Positions 5,215 to 7,567 of a stretch of 7,567 bases of DNA are shown here, piece by piece. The stretch comes from Natronomonas sp. Its GTDB lineage: Archaea > Halobacteriota > Halobacteria > Halobacteriales > Haloarculaceae. Made by a program: the position numbers and the translations under genes. Location: assembly GCA_007135435.1 (NCBI GenBank), contig SLIW01000074.1:1-7567 (forward strand). Reading direction: 5' to 3'. The notes under the pieces were generated by a model, which worked only from the letters and a program-made list of their open reading frames with translations, did no database searches and was not told the DNA's origin. Every line of letters begins with the position of its first letter. Position 1 is the first letter of the stretch.

Positions 5215-6099
5215 ATGACGTACCGTCCCCGCGGTCCGCCGTCCGAGCGGGACCCCGAGCGACTGCTGGAGTTCGGCGTCGTCAATCTGGACAAGCCACC
5301 CGGCCCTTCGGCCCACCAGGTTGCCGCCTGGGTTCGCGACCTCGCGGGCGTCGAGCGGGCGGCCCACGCCGGCACCCTCGACCCGAAGGTCACCGGCTGT
5401 CTGCCGATCCTCACCGGGACCGCCACGCGGGCCGCCCAGGTGTTCGACCACGCCCGCAAGGGGTACGTCACCGTCCTGGAGGCCCACGGGCGGCTCCCGG
5501 ACGACCTCGAGGCGACGCTCGCCGACTTCGAGGGGCCGCTCTACCAGAAGCCACCCCGGAAGTCGGCGGTCGCGCGTCGCCTCCGGGTGCGCACGGTCCA
5601 CCACCTCGAGGCCCTGGAGACCGAACCGCGGCGGACGCTGCTCGAGGTGGAGTGCGACAGCGGGACCTACGTCCGGAAGCTGTGTCACGACCTCGGGCTG
5701 GCGCTGGGCGTCGGCGCCCACATGGGGGACCTCCGGCGGACCCGAACCGGGACGTTCGACGACCGGAGCCTGGTCACGCTCGAGGACCTGGCCGACGGTC
5801 TGGCGTTCTGGAGGGAGGACGACGACGCGACGCTCCTCCGGCGCGTCGTGCAACCCGCCGAACGCGCGCTCGAGGGGCTCCCCGCGCTGACGGTCGCTCC
5901 GTCAGCCGCACGCGAGATCGCGGAAGGTGCTCCCGTGTACGCCCCTGGGGTCATCGAGGCCCCGAGAGAGGGCGCCGAGCACGGGGATCTGGTGTGGTGC
6001 CGGACGCCGGACGGTGCGGCGGTCTGCCTGGGTCGGCTTGTCGGCGATCCCGACGCCGACGCGGGGACCGTCGTCGAGCTCGAGCGGGTGCTCGTCTGA
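5215..6099 (+). CDS. truB: tRNA/rRNA pseudouridine synthase, TruB/Cbf5 family
   Basis: This 294-residue enzyme converts uridine to pseudouridine. Archaeal Cbf5 acts alone on tRNA U55 and, with Nop10, Gar1, L7Ae and an H/ACA guide RNA, on rRNA. The catalytic core begins at about residue 20 with GVVNLDKPPGPSAHQVAAWV. AGTLDPKVTG carries the catalytic Asp56. GPLYQKPPRKSAV (108-120) and DSGTYVRKL (148-156, Arg154) are the other conserved blocks. The last 73 residues or so (222-294) form a PUA RNA-binding domain. The protein is shorter at the N terminus than Pyrococcus Cbf5 (about 340 residues), as I recall for haloarchaeal members. It follows cmk by 10 bases in one operon. A perfect palindrome overlaps its stop codon. 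A guide-RNA-like structure lies 1.3 kb downstream, though a link is speculative. Confidence 0.94.
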   Translation: MTYRPRGPPSERDPERLLEFGVVNLDKPPGPSAHQVAAWVRDLAGVERAAHAGTLDPKVTGCLPILTGTATRAAQVFDHARKGYVTVLEAHGRLPDDLEATLADFEGPLYQKPPRKSAVARRLRVRTVHHLEALETEPRRTLLEVECDSGTYVRKLCHDLGLALGVGAHMGDLRRTRTGTFDDRSLVTLEDLADGLAFWREDDDATLLRRVVQPAERALEGLPALTVAPSAAREIAEGAPVYAPGVIEAPREGAEHGDLVWCRTPDGAAVCLGRLVGDPDADAGTVVELERVLV

Positions 6100-6114
6100 G
6101 GTCGGACCGACCTC
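6098..6114 (+). terminator. Perfect palindrome overlapping the truB stop codon
   Basis: GAGGTCGG (6098-6105), A, CCGACCTC (6107-6114) is a perfect 17-base palindrome that uses the last two bases of the truB TGA. As RNA it makes a 7-bp stem with a 3-base loop. It probably ends or stabilises the cmk-truB transcript, though no strong T-run follows; as DNA it could equally be a dimeric operator before the gene at 6187. Confidence 0.45.
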
Positions 6115-6156
6115 CGATCGCCAGGACACCCTCTTCGATCACCGGGACGCCCTCTC

Positions 6157-6164
6157 GCTTTTGG
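6157..6164 (+). promoter_or_regulatory. TATA-like element for the deacylase gene
   Basis: The T-rich core GCTTTTGG is centred about 26 bases before the ATG at 6187, predicting a leaderless message and supporting this start. It nearly matches the CTTTTTGG element of the first gene in the window. Confidence 0.5.
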
Positions 6165-6186
6165 TGCTGGCCACCCACACTCCGGT

Positions 6187-7308
6187 ATGCGTCTGCCCGA
6201 TGCCGACCCCGGATCGGTCGCTCGCGGGTGGCTCGAGGCCGCGGACCTGCCGACCGGCGACCCGGAGCGGCTCCCCGTCGTCGTCGTCGAGGGCGGCCAG
6301 CCGGGACCCACCGCCTGGGTGACCGGCGGCGTCCACGGAAACGAGGTGACGGGCATCGCGGCCGCACAGGACGTCGCAGAGGCGTTCGTCGACGGACCCC
6401 CGGTGGGCGAGTATCACGAGCGACGGAACGCCACCCGGGTCGGCGTCGCCGACCCTGCCGCGGTCCGCGGTCGGATCGTCTGTGTGCCCGTGGTGAACCC
6501 GGCCGGGCTCCGCCGGGCCAGCCGCGGGTCCTACTACCACGACGAGGACCCGAACCGGGCGTTCCCCGATCCGACCGAGGACGCGGCGGTCGGGTCGACG
6601 GTCCAGGAGCGGGTCGCCGAACGCCTCTACGACGCGTTCGCCGACGCGGACCTCCTCGTGGACCTCCACACCGCGGGTGCCCACTCTGTGCCGTTCGTCA
6701 TCCGGCACCGCGTTCTCCACGGCGACCTCCGGACCGAGCGCGAGGCGCTGGAGCTCTCGGCGACCCTCGACCGACTCGAGGACGCGCTCGGAATCCCGGT
6801 CGTCGGTCACTACCCGCCGTCGGAGTACGTCGAGCGCGGGCTCCACCGGTCGATGGTCGGCGCGGCGGTGAACGGCGCCGGCGTCCCGGCGGTGACCGTC
6901 GAGCTCGGCGGGCACGGGACCGTCGATCCGACGGCGCGAGCCGCCGGCGTCGCCGAGGTCTTCCGGGCGCTGGTGGCGTTCGACATGCTGGAGTCGGTCC
7001 CCGGACCCGTCGACCGAGACGCCCCCAGCTTCGAGGTGCCGGTCGACTTCCGGACGCGGCGGTACCGCGGACCGCGGACGAGTACAGCAGGAATCGTCCG
7101 CCACCGCGTCGCCGCCGGCGGGGTAGTCGAGGAGGGCGAGGTCATCGCGGACGTCCGTGCGCCCACCGGTGAGCTGCTCGAGAGCGTCTGGGCGGACCAC
7201 GACGGGTACGTGCTCGGCCACCGGATCGGCGCGGCGGTCTACGAGAACGACGCCGTCGCCTCGATGGCGGTCCGCGACGACGAACCGCCGGTCGCCGAGC
7301 GGCCGTGA
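6187..7308 (+). CDS. Zinc deacylase, aspartoacylase/succinylglutamate desuccinylase family
   Basis: This 373-residue cytosolic metalloenzyme belongs to the M14-like family that removes acyl groups from amino acids or related amines. Zinc ligands are in GGVHGNE (His50, Glu53) and LVDLHTA (His161). DEDPNRAFP (119-127) supplies the substrate-binding Asn-Arg pair (Asn123, Arg124). TVELGGHG (237-244) carries the catalytic Glu239. Residues about 290-365 form the usual C-terminal beta-rich domain, with the lipoyl-like pattern HRVAAGGVVEEGEVIADVRA. The actual substrate cannot be told from sequence: family members act on N-acetylaspartate, N-succinylglutamate, ectoine-type N-acetyl diamines and others, and no such pathway gene is visible nearby. 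A TATA-like element 26 bases before the ATG indicates its own leaderless transcript. The palindrome after truB also separates it from the preceding operon. Confidence 0.88.
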   Translation: MRLPDADPGSVARGWLEAADLPTGDPERLPVVVVEGGQPGPTAWVTGGVHGNEVTGIAAAQDVAEAFVDGPPVGEYHERRNATRVGVADPAAVRGRIVCVPVVNPAGLRRASRGSYYHDEDPNRAFPDPTEDAAVGSTVQERVAERLYDAFADADLLVDLHTAGAHSVPFVIRHRVLHGDLRTEREALELSATLDRLEDALGIPVVGHYPPSEYVERGLHRSMVGAAVNGAGVPAVTVELGGHGTVDPTARAAGVAEVFRALVAFDMLESVPGPVDRDAPSFEVPVDFRTRRYRGPRTSTAGIVRHRVAAGGVVEEGEVIADVRAPTGELLESVWADHDGYVLGHRIGAAVYENDAVASMAVRDDEPPVAERP

Positions 7309-7324
7309 CGGCTCGAAGCGAAGT

Positions 7325-7332
7325 CCTTAAAC
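7325..7332 (+). promoter_or_regulatory. TATA box of the tRNA-Pro gene
   Basis: CCTTAAAC is centred about 31 bases before the first base of the tRNA. It places transcription start a few bases ahead of the mature 5' end, to be trimmed by RNase P. Confidence 0.6.
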
Positions 7333-7359
7333 GTCGAACCGCCCTCTCTCGAGACGCGA

Positions 7360-7430
7360 GGGACCGTGGGGTAGTGGTATCCTCTGCGCATGGGGTGCGT
7401 AGGACCCGAGTTCGACTCTCGGCGGTCCCA
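7360..7430 (+). tRNA. tRNA-Pro (anticodon GGG)
   Basis: The full cloverleaf is visible. The acceptor stem GGGACCG (7360-7366) pairs with CGGTCCC (7423-7429), and the discriminator is A7430. The D arm starts at 7369 with GGTAGTGGTA in its loop region. The anticodon stem TGCGC/GCGTA (7385-7389 and 7397-7401) closes the loop ATGGGGT, giving anticodon GGG (7392-7394) for proline codons CCC and CCU, followed by G37 as is usual for tRNA-Pro. The T arm CCGAG-TTCGACT-CTCGG is at 7406-7422. The gene is 71 bases with no intron, and CCA is not encoded. The 3' end is partly repeated 129 bases downstream. Confidence 0.96.
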
Positions 7431-7440
7431 CTCGATTCTT

Positions 7441-7504
7441 CGCGACACAATCCAGCGAGCGGTGCTGAGCGACAGCGAAGCGCCGCGGGCCTCCCTGTGT
7501 CGCG
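7441..7504 (+). ncRNA. Possible structured RNA, H/ACA-like hairpin (tentative)
   Basis: CGCGACACA (7441-7449) pairs perfectly with TGTGTCGCG (7496-7504). Inside is a symmetrical 9/9-base internal loop (7450-7458 and 7487-7495), then an 8-bp stem GCGGTGCT/AGCGCCGC (7459-7466 and 7479-7486), then GA opposite GA (7467-7468 and 7477-7478) arranged as tandem sheared pairs, and a loop GCGACAGC. Stem, pocket, stem and K-loop-like tip is the plan of an archaeal H/ACA pseudouridine guide. No ACA box is visible just after 7504 and I could not match the pocket to a known rRNA target, so the identity is unproven. It could be co-transcribed with tRNA-Pro, which ends ten bases earlier. Confidence 0.3.
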
Positions 7505-7508
7505 TATG

Positions 7509-7560
7509 GCGGGCGACCCCGAGAGTCGAGCGAGGAGCGTTCAACTCTCGGCGGGTCCGC
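7509..7560 (+). repeat. Long hairpin built from tRNA-Pro 3'-end-like sequence
   Basis: CCGAGAGT (7519-7526) pairs with ACTCTCGG (7544-7551). The stem continues as GACC (7515-7518) with GGTC (7554-7557), and GCG (7509-7511) with CGC (7558-7560), with small bulges; the loop is 17 bases. The 3' arm (from 7539) matches the tRNA-Pro T loop and 3' strand (from 7410) at 15 of 16 positions. The 5' arm (7519-7529) is an exact 11-base inverted copy of tRNA bases 7412-7422. It may be an old attachment-site remnant, a tRNA fragment, or the second arm of a structured RNA. Confidence 0.5.
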
Positions 7561-7567
7561 GAACGGA

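Noticed and set aside
5652..7172. A 506-codon open frame on the plus strand
   Set aside because: It runs out of frame across both truB and the deacylase gene and reads almost entirely Arg, Gly and Pro.
6139..7221. A 360-codon open frame on the minus strand
   Set aside because: It is antisense to the deacylase gene, where all zinc and catalytic residues are in place on the plus strand.
7534..7558. A second tRNA gene after tRNA-Pro
   Set aside because: Only the T-loop and 3' strand resemble a tRNA. The T-stem does not pair (GAGCG against CTCGG) and no matching 5' acceptor or anticodon arm is found upstream.

Overview
The window is a high-GC stretch of a haloarchaeal chromosome (class Halobacteria). 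The evidence is strongly acidic predicted proteins (many Asp and Glu), GC-rich codon third positions, archaeal information-processing genes, TATA-like elements about 27 bases before several start codons (the leaderless arrangement common in haloarchaea), and a tRNA gene with no encoded CCA end. I cannot fix the genus from sequence alone.

Layout: (1) 55-453, a small membrane protein with a C-terminal SHOCT-like motif, whose stop codon lies in a 14-bp tandem repeat array (447-531). (2) 696-2215, a two-gene unit with a 4-base overlap: a secreted lipoprotein carrying a ComEC-type metallo-beta-lactamase domain, then a DUF3006 protein. (3) 2313-3215, a DUF106 membrane protein of the Oxa1/YidC/EMC3 superfamily. 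(4) 3216-4625, a break in the + strand genes. It holds a 21-bp triple repeat, one unrecognised two-TM acidic protein on the minus strand (3502-4329), and a divergent intergenic region with hairpins. (5) 4626-6099, cmk (cytidylate kinase) and truB/cbf5 (tRNA/rRNA pseudouridine synthase), 10 bases apart, ending in a perfect palindrome at the truB stop. (6) 6187-7308, a zinc-dependent M14-like deacylase of the aspartoacylase/succinylglutamate desuccinylase family. (7) 7360-7430, tRNA-Pro(GGG), followed to the window end by non-coding DNA with nested inverted repeats and copies of the tRNA 3' end.

How it fits together: DUF106, cmk and truB belong to a gene neighbourhood widely conserved in archaea (membrane protein insertion, nucleotide and RNA metabolism). 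Here it is split by the minus-strand gene, and DUF106 is preceded by a lipoprotein hydrolase pair that looks accessory. With the tRNA, much of the + strand serves translation and RNA modification. The most unusual non-coding region is 7431-7560. It can fold into a two-arm structure whose first hairpin resembles an archaeal H/ACA guide RNA (lower stem, symmetrical internal pocket, upper stem, tandem G-A pairs at the tip) but lacks a visible ACA box. It also carries direct and inverted copies of the tRNA-Pro 3' end. I see no defence system, CRISPR array, transposase or integrase gene, and no clear case for a wholly new multi-gene system.
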